Shown here: positions 1 through 7,746 of the stretch, one piece after another
Position numbering within the stretch: position 1 is the stretch's first letter
Layout of the letters: each line of letters begins with the position of its first letter
The notes under the pieces: model-generated
Told to the model about the DNA's origin: nothing
Databases searched by the model: none
What the model saw: the letters and a program-made list of their open reading frames with translations, nothing else
NCBI RefSeq assembly: GCF_000934545.1
Contig: NZ_CP010554.1
Location: 372,001-436,000, forward strand
Length of the DNA: 64,000 nt
Reading direction: 5' to 3'
Source: Rugosibacter aromaticivorans
GTDB lineage: Bacteria; Pseudomonadota; Gammaproteobacteria; Burkholderiales; Rhodocyclaceae
Position numbers and translations under genes: made by a program

Positions 1-865
1 CCACTTGAAATAAATAGGCGCCATGGGCATCGCGTAATATTGCCGAACGCGGCACGACCCACAGGCTTTGTCGGGCGACTTCGATTTCCGCGCGCACTCG
101 TGTGCCTGGCATCAACCCGTCGCCGGGGATTTCCACTAACACGTCTACTAATTGGGTTTGCGGATTGATCATGCCGAACACCTGCGCGACCCGCCCGGTC
201 ATCTTGAGCCCGGCGCTGAACACCGGATTTACCCTGACGGCCATGCTGGGGCGAATGCGTATCACATCGTCCGGCTCCACTCCCAACAGCACGCGCTGTT
301 CCCCTGCCCGCGCCAATTGCAGCAGCGGTGCGCCCGCTGCCAGCCGATCGCCCCGTGCCGCCTGCACCGCTGCTACCACGCCGTCGAACGGCGCGACGAC
401 CCGCTCTACCGATTGGCCCGCGCCGATTCTTTCCAGTGCGCGCAAGTTGGCCTCGGCATCCGCCAGGCCTTTTTTCGCCGCTGCGAGCTGCGACTGGGTG
501 GCTAGTTGCTGGCCGACCAATTGTTCGATACGTGCCGTTTCGCCTTGCGCGAAATCCATGGTCTGGCGCGCCTGCTGGTAACTCATTGCGGCATCCGCAC
601 TGGTGCCGAACTCCAGCAGTGGGGCGCCCTTTTTCACCACTTGCCCGGCGCTCACCAGCAGGCTCACGACCTGGCCGGAACGGGGCAGGCTGATGGTTTG
701 CAGGCTGCGTGTGTCCGGTGATACGACGCCATAGCCCGACACGGTATCGGTCATTGGCTGTTCTTTGAGCGCCACGGTCTCCACAAGCACGCTGGGCGCG
801 TCCGCAGCAAAAACCGGGCTTGCGCCCAGCAGCAGACTCAAGATCAACATTGCACGACGCATCAT
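1..865 (-). CDS. RND efflux periplasmic adaptor (HlyD/CusB type), 3' end beyond the window
   Basis: Membrane-fusion subunit of a tripartite efflux pump, joining an inner-membrane RND pump to the outer-membrane channel. The frame is open from the ATG at 865 to the left edge. The N-terminus is a signal peptide (MRRAMLILSLLLG, cleavage near VFAADAP). A lipoyl/barrel-sandwich half (PRSGQVVSLLVSAGQVVKKG), a helical hairpin (YQQARQTMDFAQGETARIE) and the second lipoyl half (VVAPFDGVVAAV) follow, then beta-barrel sequence (VRVNPVFSAGLKMTGRV). The start overlaps the tolC-like stop in an ATGA, so the two are translationally coupled. The RND pump gene is expected just left of the window. The substrate (metal or drug) cannot be told from this part. 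Confidence 0.85.
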   Translation of the reverse strand, partial: MMRRAMLILSLLLGASPVFAADAPSVLVETVALKEQPMTDTVSGYGVVSPDTRSLQTISLPRSGQVVSLLVSAGQVVKKGAPLLEFGTSADAAMSYQQARQTMDFAQGETARIEQLVGQQLATQSQLAAAKKGLADAEANLRALERIGAGQSVERVVAPFDGVVAAVQAARGDRLAAGAPLLQLARAGEQRVLLGVEPDDVIRIRPSMAVRVNPVFSAGLKMTGRVAQVFGMINPQTQLVDVLVEIPGDGLMPGTRVRAEIEVARQSLWVVPRSAILRDAHGAYLFQV

Positions 866-2220
866 TGGGTGTTCCTGTTTTGTTCTGGTAAATCGGGGCC
901 GAGCAGAGTTTCCAGGGCGATCCGCTGCTCTGTCAGCGCTTCTTGCAAATTGATGGTTTCGGTCTGTTTATCGAGTAGCGCGGTTTGCAACCGGACATAG
1001 TCGGGCGCGGTCATGTTGCCGGCGCGATACGCGGCTGCGGCGCGGCGTGCCACGGTCTCGAGGTCGGCCTCACCCGCATGGGTGCGCCGCAACTGTTCCT
1101 GCAGCAAGGGCAGATTGGCAAGGGCTGTATCAACTTCGCTGTAGGCGCTGTTGAGTCTATCCTGATATTCGTCGAACAGCTTTTTGCGCGTGGTTTTCCC
1201 GATGGCGATATTGCCGCGATTGGCATTGAAAATCGGCAAGCTCAGGCTCAGACCGAAGCCGAGCGTATAAAGCCCGCTGGTGTCGCGGGCGCGAGTGAGC
1301 CCAACGCTCAACGCTGGGAACTGCGCCAGCACCGCGCCACGGAATTTCTCTTCCTGTGAGCGGTAGCCGGCTTGCAGGGCCTGCAAATCCGGGCGCTTGT
1401 TCAGGCGTCGTTCCAGATTGGCGCGCACGGCGGCGGCATCGATCTCAGCCTGCCCGGGTTCGTCTGCGAGTTGTAGCGATGCATCGGCTGCCAGGCCGAG
1501 CAGGGCATTGAGGCTCGCGCAGTTTTGCAGGCGGCTGCGTTCAAGCTCGTTGATCTGCCGTTCGACGGCTTGCAGGGCGGCCAGCTCGGCGCTTGCGGCA
1601 TCCAGGGTGAGATTGCCCGCGGCCAGCGCCCGCTGGCTGGCCTGGTAACGCTGCCGCAGCAGATCATGGACAGCCTGCAAGCGCTCCAGCAAGGCTTGCT
1701 GTGCCGTGAGACGGGTGAACAGTAAACGGGCCTGGCTCACCACCTGCCACTCCTGCCACAAGAGTTCCAGGTTCACCCGACGTTCGTCCGCTGTCGCCGC
1801 GCCGACGCGGGAGGAGCGTAGCAGCAGGGCGTTCACGTCGTAGCTCGGGTTGAAGTTGAAGGCGTTGATATTGCCCGCCGTGCCGTTCGTAGGGTGGTCG
1901 AAGGTAACGCCCAGTTGCGGGTCGGGCAAGAGGCCTGCGGCAAAGGACTGGGCGCGGGCGATGCCCAAGCCGTCGCGCGCCTGCCGGAGCTGGGGATTGT
2001 TGGCCACCGCCAGCATCGCCACCTCGGTCATGTCCAGACCGTCGGCGGCATTGAAGGGGTGCGAGGACAGTTCGCGGAACGGTAGTTGCGCCGGGGCCAC
2101 TGAAATGGCGGCGGCGGATTGCGGTAGAGACATGTGAACTGGCAACGGCTTGGGCGCATAACTCGCGCAACCGGCAACCCCCAAGGCAACGAGGCCCATG
2201 ACAGATAATCGAACGTTCAT
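862..2220 (-). CDS. Outer-membrane efflux lipoprotein, TolC/OMF family
   Basis: 452-residue outer-membrane channel for the RND system encoded downstream. The N-terminus is a lipoprotein signal with lipobox VAGC (Cys near residue 18). Paired repeats typical of OEP domains follow: long alpha-helical stretches rich in Ala, Leu, Gln and Arg, with the recurring start motif ALANNPQLRQAR-like in the first half and KRPDLQALQAGYRSQE in the second. Length fits OMF proteins. It overlaps the response regulator stop by ATGA upstream and the adaptor start downstream, so it is the middle gene of one operon. A heavy-metal CusC/CzcC-like role is possible, but nothing seen fixes the substrate. Confidence 0.88.
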   Translation of the reverse strand: MNVRLSVMGLVALGVAGCASYAPKPLPVHMSLPQSAAAISVAPAQLPFRELSSHPFNAADGLDMTEVAMLAVANNPQLRQARDGLGIARAQSFAAGLLPDPQLGVTFDHPTNGTAGNINAFNFNPSYDVNALLLRSSRVGAATADERRVNLELLWQEWQVVSQARLLFTRLTAQQALLERLQAVHDLLRQRYQASQRALAAGNLTLDAASAELAALQAVERQINELERSRLQNCASLNALLGLAADASLQLADEPGQAEIDAAAVRANLERRLNKRPDLQALQAGYRSQEEKFRGAVLAQFPALSVGLTRARDTSGLYTLGFGLSLSLPIFNANRGNIAIGKTTRKKLFDEYQDRLNSAYSEVDTALANLPLLQEQLRRTHAGEADLETVARRAAAAYRAGNMTAPDYVRLQTALLDKQTETINLQEALTEQRIALETLLGPDLPEQNRNTQ

Positions 2221-2879
2221 TGCGGCTTCTCCACCATCCAGCCGGCACCGCGCACGTTCTTGATGGTATCGGCGCCGAGTTTCCTGCGCACGCCGTGGAT
2301 CAGAAAATCAACCGCATTGCTTTCCACTTCTTCGTTCCAGCCGTAGATGTGTTCTTCCAGTTCGGCACGGGTGAGTATCGCGCCGGGACGCAGGAGCAGC
2401 GCATGCAACAGGGCAAACTCGCGTGCGCTCAGGAATTCCACGACATCGCCGCAACGCGCTTCGCGGGTTGCCGGATCGAGACTCACCTGACCGTTGGCGA
2501 GCAGCGGCGCAGCCTGTCCACTCCGGCGGCGGATGATTGCCCGCAGCCGGGCGAGCAGTTCATTCACGTCGAAGGGTTTGGCGAGATAATCGTCGGCGCC
2601 GAAATCCAGACCCTTGATCCGATCCTCTACCGCATCTCGAGCAGTAATGACGATCACTGGCAACCGGCTGCCGCTGGCGCGCAGCTTGCGCAACACCTCC
2701 AACCCGTCGCGCTTGGGCAGGCCCAGATCGAGCAGCACGGCCTGGTGCTCACCATGCTCCAGCGTGCTGCCGGCCGCAACCCCATCCTGCACCCAGTCCA
2801 CGGCATAGGCGGCATCGTGCAGCGCCACGGACACGGCCTCGCCAATCATGCGGTCGTCTTCAATCAATAGAATACGCAT
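2217..2879 (-). CDS. OmpR/PhoB-family response regulator (QseB/PmrA-like)
   Basis: DNA-binding response regulator of about 220 residues. The receiver domain has the acidic pair (LIEDD), phospho-acceptor Asp in VLLDLGLPKRDG, the Thr of ITARD and the switch Lys in YLAKPFD. A winged-helix C-terminal domain follows (REFALLHALLLRPG; VDFLIHGVRRKLG; NVRGAGWM). An upstream in-frame ATG at 2894 would add MPRLL, but family members begin MRILL, so 2879 is chosen. It is the gene before the efflux genes and probably controls them. No sensor kinase is next to it; the partner may lie left of the window or elsewhere. Confidence 0.88.
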   Translation of the reverse strand: MRILLIEDDRMIGEAVSVALHDAAYAVDWVQDGVAAGSTLEHGEHQAVLLDLGLPKRDGLEVLRKLRASGSRLPVIVITARDAVEDRIKGLDFGADDYLAKPFDVNELLARLRAIIRRRSGQAAPLLANGQVSLDPATREARCGDVVEFLSAREFALLHALLLRPGAILTRAELEEHIYGWNEEVESNAVDFLIHGVRRKLGADTIKNVRGAGWMVEKPQ

Positions 2880-2904
2880 CAATAGTCTCGGCATCCAGAA
2901 CGGT

Positions 2905-3501
2905 TCATTGTCGCACCCAACCTCTCCGAATCAATCCGGCAAATAACGTCTGATAGATTCGCAGCAGCGGGCGCATCAACAGTTCGATAAAGTGATGTTC
3001 TTGCCACGAGATCAGCCAGACACCACTCAAAGCGACAAGCACGGCACCGAGGATATCCAGCGGGAAATGGACGCCCAGATAAACGCGCGCCCATGCCACC
3101 GGCACGCCCAATACAGCGAGCGCCCAGCCGGCGAGCCTAGATTGTTCATGCCTCAGCAGGCTGAACGCAATAGCCCAGACAAAGGTCAGATGGTCGCTCG
3201 GGAACGAACTGTCCTGAACATGTGGGATCAATGTCTGGCCGATTCCAACTTCGAAGGGACGGGGGTGATACCAGACCCAGCCGATGATCTGATTGATGAG
3301 CAAGCCCGCCAAACCAGAAACCATGGCCGCGACCAATATCTGTCGGTTTGCTGTGGTGCCATACAGCCAGCCCAGGATCAACCCCACCGGCACGATCCAG
3401 ATCAGATCTTCCGCCATAAAGTTCGCTATGCCGACGATGATGCCGGCGCTCCCAGGTGCAGCGTTGAGAAGAAGAAACAGCGCTTGATTGAAATGTTCCA
3501 T
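2905..3501 (-). CDS. PAP2-family membrane phosphatase (undecaprenyl-diphosphatase, BcrC-like)
   Basis: 198-residue multi-span membrane phosphatase, probably recycling undecaprenyl pyrophosphate for wall and LPS synthesis. The three PAP2 signature parts are visible: HPRPF near residue 77, SFPSDH near residue 98, and RVYLGVHFPLD near residue 138. About five hydrophobic helices are present. BcrC-type proteins confer bacitracin tolerance, which suits an envelope-stress operon. It lies 25 bp upstream of the regulator and downstream of the COG4705 genes, all on the minus strand. A lipid A or other lipid phosphate substrate is also possible. Confidence 0.8.
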   Translation of the reverse strand: MEHFNQALFLLLNAAPGSAGIIVGIANFMAEDLIWIVPVGLILGWLYGTTANRQILVAAMVSGLAGLLINQIIGWVWYHPRPFEVGIGQTLIPHVQDSSFPSDHLTFVWAIAFSLLRHEQSRLAGWALAVLGVPVAWARVYLGVHFPLDILGAVLVALSGVWLISWQEHHFIELLMRPLLRIYQTLFAGLIRRGWVRQ

Positions 3502-3542
3502 ATGAGTTCCTGATCAAGTAAGTCAGATAGTTTCGTGTTGTA

Positions 3543-4301
3543 TCAATGCCCTTTTTTTGCCGCACTTTGTCGGGAGAACATGATACAGAGCACGATAAAG
3601 ACCAGAAGTACCGCCGAGGCCGAATAGCGACTCAATGCCAACCCACCCGAATCAACAGGCTTGTCAAGAAAATCACCAACCACAGCACCCAGGGGGCGCG
3701 TGAGAATGAATGCAGACCAGAACAATAGGGTGCGAGATAGCGTTGTCCAGTAATACACCGCAGCAACAAGCGCCAGCAGAGCGCTGAATACTATGGCGCC
3801 TCCCCCATAGCCAAGCCCTGCCGTGTCGGCTGTCCAATCGCCAAGTGCGGTGCCCAGGGTTTGGGAAAACATAATCGTCACCCAATAGAACATCTCGGCC
3901 TTTGGAGAGCTAACGGTATCGACTGATACCGAACCGAGTGACCGATACCAGATGGCCAACGAGGCTATCAACAGGGCAAATAATAGCGACGATCCCCCTG
4001 CATAACCGATTCCAAGAGAGCGGTCTGCAAAGTCCGCCAACGTCGTTCCGACTGTTGTCGTTGCGATGATGGTTGTCCAGTAGAGAAATGGGTGGAAGCC
4101 CTCTGCCTTAATTTGGGCAATCACGGCAACCAAAAAGATCGCGGCAAAAATGGCGGTTCCAAGCAGATAACCCAGGTTCATTGACATCGACACGGCATCA
4201 CCTGCGGTTTCACCCAGTGTCGTTGCAGCGATCTTGATGAGCCAGAAGATCAGAGTAACCTCTGGAACCTTGCTCAACGTGTTTTCGGAAGTATTGTTCA
4301 T
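3543..4301 (-). CDS. COG4705 (DUF347) multi-span membrane protein, four-repeat form
   Basis: Integral membrane protein of unknown function made of four related segments, each with a Trp/Thr-rich helix ending in a TLGxxxGD-like motif: ATTLGETAGD, ATTTVGTTLADF, SQTLGTALGDW and TRPLGAVVGDF. About eight transmembrane helices are predicted by eye. The longest frame starts at 4328, but MNNTSEN at 4301 is preferred because sequence upstream of it looks untranslated and the weak purine stretch GAAAGAAA precedes it. Such proteins often sit with PepSY proteins and two-component or efflux genes, as here. No catalytic residues are recognised. Confidence 0.8.
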   Translation of the reverse strand: MNNTSENTLSKVPEVTLIFWLIKIAATTLGETAGDAVSMSMNLGYLLGTAIFAAIFLVAVIAQIKAEGFHPFLYWTTIIATTTVGTTLADFADRSLGIGYAGGSSLLFALLIASLAIWYRSLGSVSVDTVSSPKAEMFYWVTIMFSQTLGTALGDWTADTAGLGYGGGAIVFSALLALVAAVYYWTTLSRTLLFWSAFILTRPLGAVVGDFLDKPVDSGGLALSRYSASAVLLVFIVLCIMFSRQSAAKKGH

Positions 4302-4425
4302 ACGGTTTCTTTCTTTTTGACAGTTCATGACGCCGTGGCGGCGATCAGCCCACCAAACAACAAGGCAAAATTAGCGTGATTTAAGCTCAACCACTCTGTT
4401 ATCGGCCGCTGCATTTAGGTCAAGC

Positions 4426-4866
4426 TTAGATTGAATGGATAGTATCGCTTGCCGCTTGTCCCTGCGTATCCTTTCGGTTGACAGTCAAGTAAATCACCAG
4501 ACCCGCAATGATCGATAGAAAAATCATGCTGGTGATTACCGCACCCAGACCGAGGCCGCCATTGGCAACGGGTTGTGACAGATAGTCACCAAACGATGCG
4601 CCAAGTGGGCAGGTCAGGATGTAGGCAATCCAGAAGGACGCCACGGCACATATTTTCGCCCGAAGCTGCATGAACATGAACATCGCCAGCAGGGCACCCA
4701 TGACGATGGTTGCCCCGTTCAACCCGAAGCTCAAGTCGAAATTGAGAAAACCGGCTCCCGTTTCGCCGACTGTGGTGGCCATAATCCTGATGATCCAGAA
4801 GTAGAGGGTGACCTCCAGTACCTTGTTCAGCATCTGCATTGCATCGTCGCGTGCAAGTATCTTCAT
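4426..4866 (-). CDS. COG4705 (DUF347) membrane protein, half-size paralogue
   Basis: About 146 residues, a short relative of the gene just downstream. It carries only the first (ATTVGETGAG) and last (TCPLGASFGDYLSQP) of the four repeat segments, joined by one hydrophobic stretch, so it has roughly four membrane helices. The start at 4866 (MKILARDD) is chosen because GGAAG lies 9 bases upstream; a frame from 4968 would add a non-hydrophobic, Arg/Pro-rich leader. Being two-repeat, it may dimerise or pair with the full-length paralogue; this is inference. It could also derive from an internal deletion, but the frame is clean and the ribosome site is good. Confidence 0.75.
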   Translation of the reverse strand: MKILARDDAMQMLNKVLEVTLYFWIIRIMATTVGETGAGFLNFDLSFGLNGATIVMGALLAMFMFMQLRAKICAVASFWIAYILTCPLGASFGDYLSQPVANGGLGLGAVITSMIFLSIIAGLVIYLTVNRKDTQGQAASDTIHSI

Positions 4867-4964
4867 TGGGATTCTTCCGTGGGCTTTATGGGGAGCCGGT
4901 TTCAGTTCAAGCGACAAACCGGGGCAGTGGCGCCGCCCCGGCATTGCGGCAATGACCGAGCCAG

Positions 4965-5297
4965 TCAATCAGCGTGGTCATGGTCATCGTCGTGATCGGA
5001 TTTGTCCTCGACGGCCTTGATGACTTTGCCGCTTGTCGGGTCAACCTTCACGTCCATGACTTTCTTGCCGTTCACAACTTCGACATCGAAGACCCACTGG
5101 CCCTTGTGCTTCTCGAATTCGGCACGGGAAGCCTTGCCGCCGACATGCTGCTCGGCAGTGGTGACGGCTTGTGTCAGGCTGATTTTTGCGGCTTCAACAG
5201 CCAAAGCATCGTTTTCGATGGTCTTGGCAGCGTAAACGCTGCTGATGGCGGTTACAGAAAGCGCGACCAGAGTCGCCAGATAGATTTTGCGTTGCAT
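4965..5297 (-). CDS. Secreted PepSY-domain protein
   Basis: 110-residue exported protein. A signal peptide ends near SVYAAKT. A single PepSY domain follows (AVTTAEQHVGGKASRAEFE, then WVFDVEVVNGKKVMDVKVDPTSGKV), ending in an Asp/His-rich tail (DHDDDHDHAD) that could bind metal. PepSY proteins are periplasmic and often sit beside two-component efflux systems; metal sensing is suggested by the tail but not shown. It is the first gene of the minus-strand operon. A perfect 24-bp inverted repeat occupies its 5' leader right up to the start codon, and no ordinary Shine-Dalgarno is apparent there. Confidence 0.85.
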   Translation of the reverse strand: MQRKIYLATLVALSVTAISSVYAAKTIENDALAVEAAKISLTQAVTTAEQHVGGKASRAEFEKHKGQWVFDVEVVNGKKVMDVKVDPTSGKVIKAVEDKSDHDDDHDHAD

Positions 5298-5300
5298 GAT

Positions 5301-5354
5301 GATCGCTATCTTTCAAGTCACGCGGATATTCGCGTGACTTGAAAGATAGCGATC
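5301..5354. repeat. Perfect 24-bp inverted repeat with 6-base spacer in the PepSY gene leader
   Basis: Left arm 5301-5324 and right arm 5331-5354 are exact reverse complements around GATATT. It begins three bases upstream of the PepSY ATG, so the transcript leader would fold into a long hairpin. No U-run follows, so it is not a standard terminator. Confidence 0.95.
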
Positions 5355-5577
5355 AATAATTAGGAGAGCGTTAGCCGCTCGTAATCATCCCGTCAGTTGA
5401 GACCGTCCGAAATTATGTGGATTTTTCGATTGGCCAGTGAGCGCTGAAAAGTTGCCAGGCAAAAGCCGGATTCTTGAGCGCGTTGAATGACCGTAGATGC
5501 CGAATTCAGAGGGTCACATAGCCTAAAGCTAATGTTCGTCCAAGCGCAGTCGTCACATCCGGGCGCGGTTTTTTTCA

Positions 5578-5600
5578 CCGTGCCACCAGCGCCGGCTTTT
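5578..5600 (-). repeat. Dispersed KVGAGDT-type repeat, copy 1 (intergenic)
   Basis: Reads AAAAGCCGGCGCTGGTGGCA on the minus strand, a near match to the family core AAAAGTCGGCGCTGGTGACA. It lies just after the pmbA stop in the same orientation. Nothing else is recognised in the 264-base gap 5355-5618. Confidence 0.6.
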
Positions 5601-5618
5601 CATTGCGCGTTAGTCGCG

Positions 5619-6974
5619 CTAGCTGCCTGCCACCATCATCTGGCCTATCAATATCGAGCCCACGTGTTTTGAGCCGCGTGCATCGATATCGTTACCAATC
5701 GCGACAACATTGGCGAACATCTCCGGCAGGTTGCCGGCAATGGTAATTTCTGCCACGGGGTAAGCGATTTGCCCATTTTCTACCCAATAGCCTGCTGCGC
5801 CGCGTGAATAATCGCCGGTGACGTAATTCACACCCTGGCCCATGAGTTCGGTCACCAGCAGGCCGCGGCCCATCTCGCGCAACAGCCCGGCCAGGTTATG
5901 TTGCCCGGGCGCCACGCGCAGGTTATGCGCACCGCCTGCGTTGCCCGTAGTTTGCATGCCGAGTTTGCGGGCTGAATACGTGGAAAGCAAATAACCTTGC
6001 ACCTGACCACCTTTGATCAGCTCGCGATCATGCGTGGCCACGCCATCATCGTCAAATGCTGAAGAAGCAATGCCTCCTTTGATGTGTGGCCGTTCGCTGA
6101 TGTTGACAAAATCCGGGAATATTTTCTGTCCCAAACTGTTTTGCAGGAACGATGTTTTGCGATACAGCGCACCGCCAGATAAAGCATAGGTGAGATTTCC
6201 GATCAAGCCGGTTGCTAGCGGCGCTTCAAAAATCACCGGGCATTTACGGGTGGATAATTTGCGTGAGCCAAGCCGTGATAACGCACGGCGCGCCGCGTAA
6301 TCGCCAATGCGCTCAATCGATGAAAAATCGTGCGCATTGCGGCTGGAGGTGTACCAGTCGTCGCGCTGCATATCGTCGCCACTGCCTGCAATCACCGAGC
6401 ACGATACATAGTGCCGCGTGCTGGCAAAGCCATCCATGAAGCCCAGGCTGTTGGCAGCAATGAAATGAGATTGTTGCGCGGAAACTGTCGCACCCTCAGA
6501 GTTCGTGATTTGCGGGCTCACATCAAATGCGCCTTGTTCGCAGCGCTGCGCCAAAGCAATGGCCTCATGCACCGGAATGACCCACGGATGAAAAAGATCA
6601 AGATCCATGGATTTTTTTGCCAGCAATTTTTCATCGGGCAGCCCGGCGCAATCATCTTCCGCTGTAAATCGGGCGATAGAGAGCGCGGCTTTCACTGTGT
6701 CTTCCACCGCCGCAGGCGAAAAATCAGAACTACTCGCATGGCCGCGCCGCTGGCCAAGATACACCGTGACGCCCAAGCCTTTATCACGGTTGTACTCGAT
6801 GGTTTCAACCGCTTGCCGACGCACGCTGATTGACTGACCAAACCCTTCGGAAACATCCACCTCACAAGCGGTGGCGCCATTTTTTGCAGCATGATCGAGC
6901 ACGCTTTGCGCCAAGGTGCGTAACGCTTCTTGCGAGAAGCTAAAGGTTGAATCCGTTTCTGGACTGTGCGACAT
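5619..6974 (-). CDS. pmbA: PmbA/TldE-family metallopeptidase subunit
   Basis: 451 residues, matching the usual PmbA length of about 450. PmbA (TldE) pairs with TldD as a cytoplasmic protease acting on modified peptides and antitoxins. Family landmarks include the N-terminal GATACEVDVSEG, the SVRRQAVETIEYNRDKG block, SGGALYRKTSFL, and the C-terminal GNAGGAHNLRV, GQGVNYVTGDYSRGAAG and EITIAGNLPEMF stretches. The open frame runs to 7469, but the real start is taken at 6974 (MSHSPET) because the upstream part overlaps darP and has no similarity. It is divergent from darP with a 90-base shared promoter region, a pairing common in proteobacteria. The tldD partner is not in the window. Confidence 0.92.
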   Translation of the reverse strand: MSHSPETDSTFSFSQEALRTLAQSVLDHAAKNGATACEVDVSEGFGQSISVRRQAVETIEYNRDKGLGVTVYLGQRRGHASSSDFSPAAVEDTVKAALSIARFTAEDDCAGLPDEKLLAKKSMDLDLFHPWVIPVHEAIALAQRCEQGAFDVSPQITNSEGATVSAQQSHFIAANSLGFMDGFASTRHYVSCSVIAGSGDDMQRDDWYTSSRNAHDFSSIERIGDYAARRALSRLGSRKLSTRKCPVIFEAPLATGLIGNLTYALSGGALYRKTSFLQNSLGQKIFPDFVNISERPHIKGGIASSAFDDDGVATHDRELIKGGQVQGYLLSTYSARKLGMQTTGNAGGAHNLRVAPGQHNLAGLLREMGRGLLVTELMGQGVNYVTGDYSRGAAGYWVENGQIAYPVAEITIAGNLPEMFANVVAIGNDIDARGSKHVGSILIGQMMVAGS

Positions 6975-7064
6975 GCGAGAACCCTTCGAGTGAACGAGTG
7001 ACGAAGCTATAATGATAACCGTGGATACCCTAAAACAAGCGAACAACAGCGGGAGCAACAACAC

Positions 7065-7643
7065 ATGACATATAGCGCGCCCGAAGATGAGGAAGAAGTG
7101 CTCGGGCCGAGTAAATCGGCGCTCAAGCGCGAGATGACAGCCCTGCAAAAACTGGGCGCTGAGCTCGTTGTCCTGTCGCCAGAGCGGCTGAAAAAGATTG
7201 ACATGCCCGAGCGCCTGAAGGATGCCATTCATGATGCGCAACGCTTCACCAAACACGAAGCCAAGCGTCGGCAACTGCAATATATCGGCAAAATCATGCG
7301 CGATATTGAAGCCGCACCCTTGCAGGCCGCGATGGATGAAATCAAGGGTGTATCGACGGTGGCAACGTTGCGGCAACAGCAACTCGAACGCCTGCGCACC
7401 CAGCTCATGGAAGATGAATCGGTGTGCAGCGACATCGCCCGTGATTATCCTCAAGCCGACATCCAGCATCTGCGCCAGCTACGCCGCAACGCGCTAAAAG
7501 AAGCACAACAAAACAAACCGCCACGCGCCTACCGCGAGCTGTTTCGCGTATTGCGCGACTTGGATCAAAAAGTTCCCGCAGGCGACCCGAAGGTAGTGCA
7601 GAGCAAGCATAGTGCTGACGCTGATGAGACCGCGACCGACTGA
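7065..7643 (+). CDS. darP: Ribosome-associated protein DarP (YjgA)
   Basis: 192-residue DUF615 protein that assists 50S subunit assembly. The family signature is visible: SKSALKREMTALQKLG, LVVLSPERLKKI, DAQRFTKHEAKRRQLQYIGKIMR, and the C-terminal ARDYPQADIQHLRQLRRNALKE block. E. coli DarP has about 183 residues. Here the normal end near RVLRDLDQ is followed by about 24 extra residues ([14 protein letters not shown] and on) that come from a dispersed repeat also found inside purH and pldA. The tail is therefore probably acquired and not part of the domain fold. Divergent from pmbA. Confidence 0.93.
   Translation: MTYSAPEDEEEVLGPSKSALKREMTALQKLGAELVVLSPERLKKIDMPERLKDAIHDAQRFTKHEAKRRQLQYIGKIMRDIEAAPLQAAMDEIKGVSTVATLRQQQLERLRTQLMEDESVCSDIARDYPQADIQHLRQLRRNALKEAQQNKPPRAYRELFRVLRDLDQKVPAGDPKVVQSKHSADADETATD
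7567..7634 (+). repeat. Dispersed [14 protein letters not shown] repeat, copy 2 (in darP)
   Basis: Core GGCGACCCGAAGGTAGTGCA at 7580-7599, then GAGCAAGC and a GCTGATGAGAC end. The same 20-base core is found exactly on the minus strand in purH, and with two substitutions in pldA. It is read in frame and supplies the DarP C-terminal tail. Confidence 0.85.
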
Positions 7644-7698
7644 CGCCCTTCCTGTTTGCTTGACAGCTAGTTAGTTCTGCCCCAGTCTTAGCCTAAAA

Positions 7699-7725
7699 AC
7701 CGCCGACGGGTTTTCCGTCGGCGGT
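7699..7725. other. 11-bp perfect stem-loop upstream of fadE
   Basis: Arms 7699-7709 and 7715-7725 (ACCGCCGACGG / CCGTCGGCGGT) around GTTTT. On the minus strand a T5 run follows the stem; on the plus strand no T-run follows. It lies between darP and fadE. A perfect TTGACA (7660-7665) upstream is a possible -35 but no good -10 follows. It could be a weak terminator for darP or a leader hairpin for fadE. Confidence 0.55.
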
Positions 7726-7746
7726 CTTGGTCTGGAGGAGAAGATC

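Noticed and set aside
5393..5578. 61-codon minus-strand frame between the PepSY gene and pmbA
   Set aside because: No ribosome site, no recognisable family and unusual composition; treated as non-coding.
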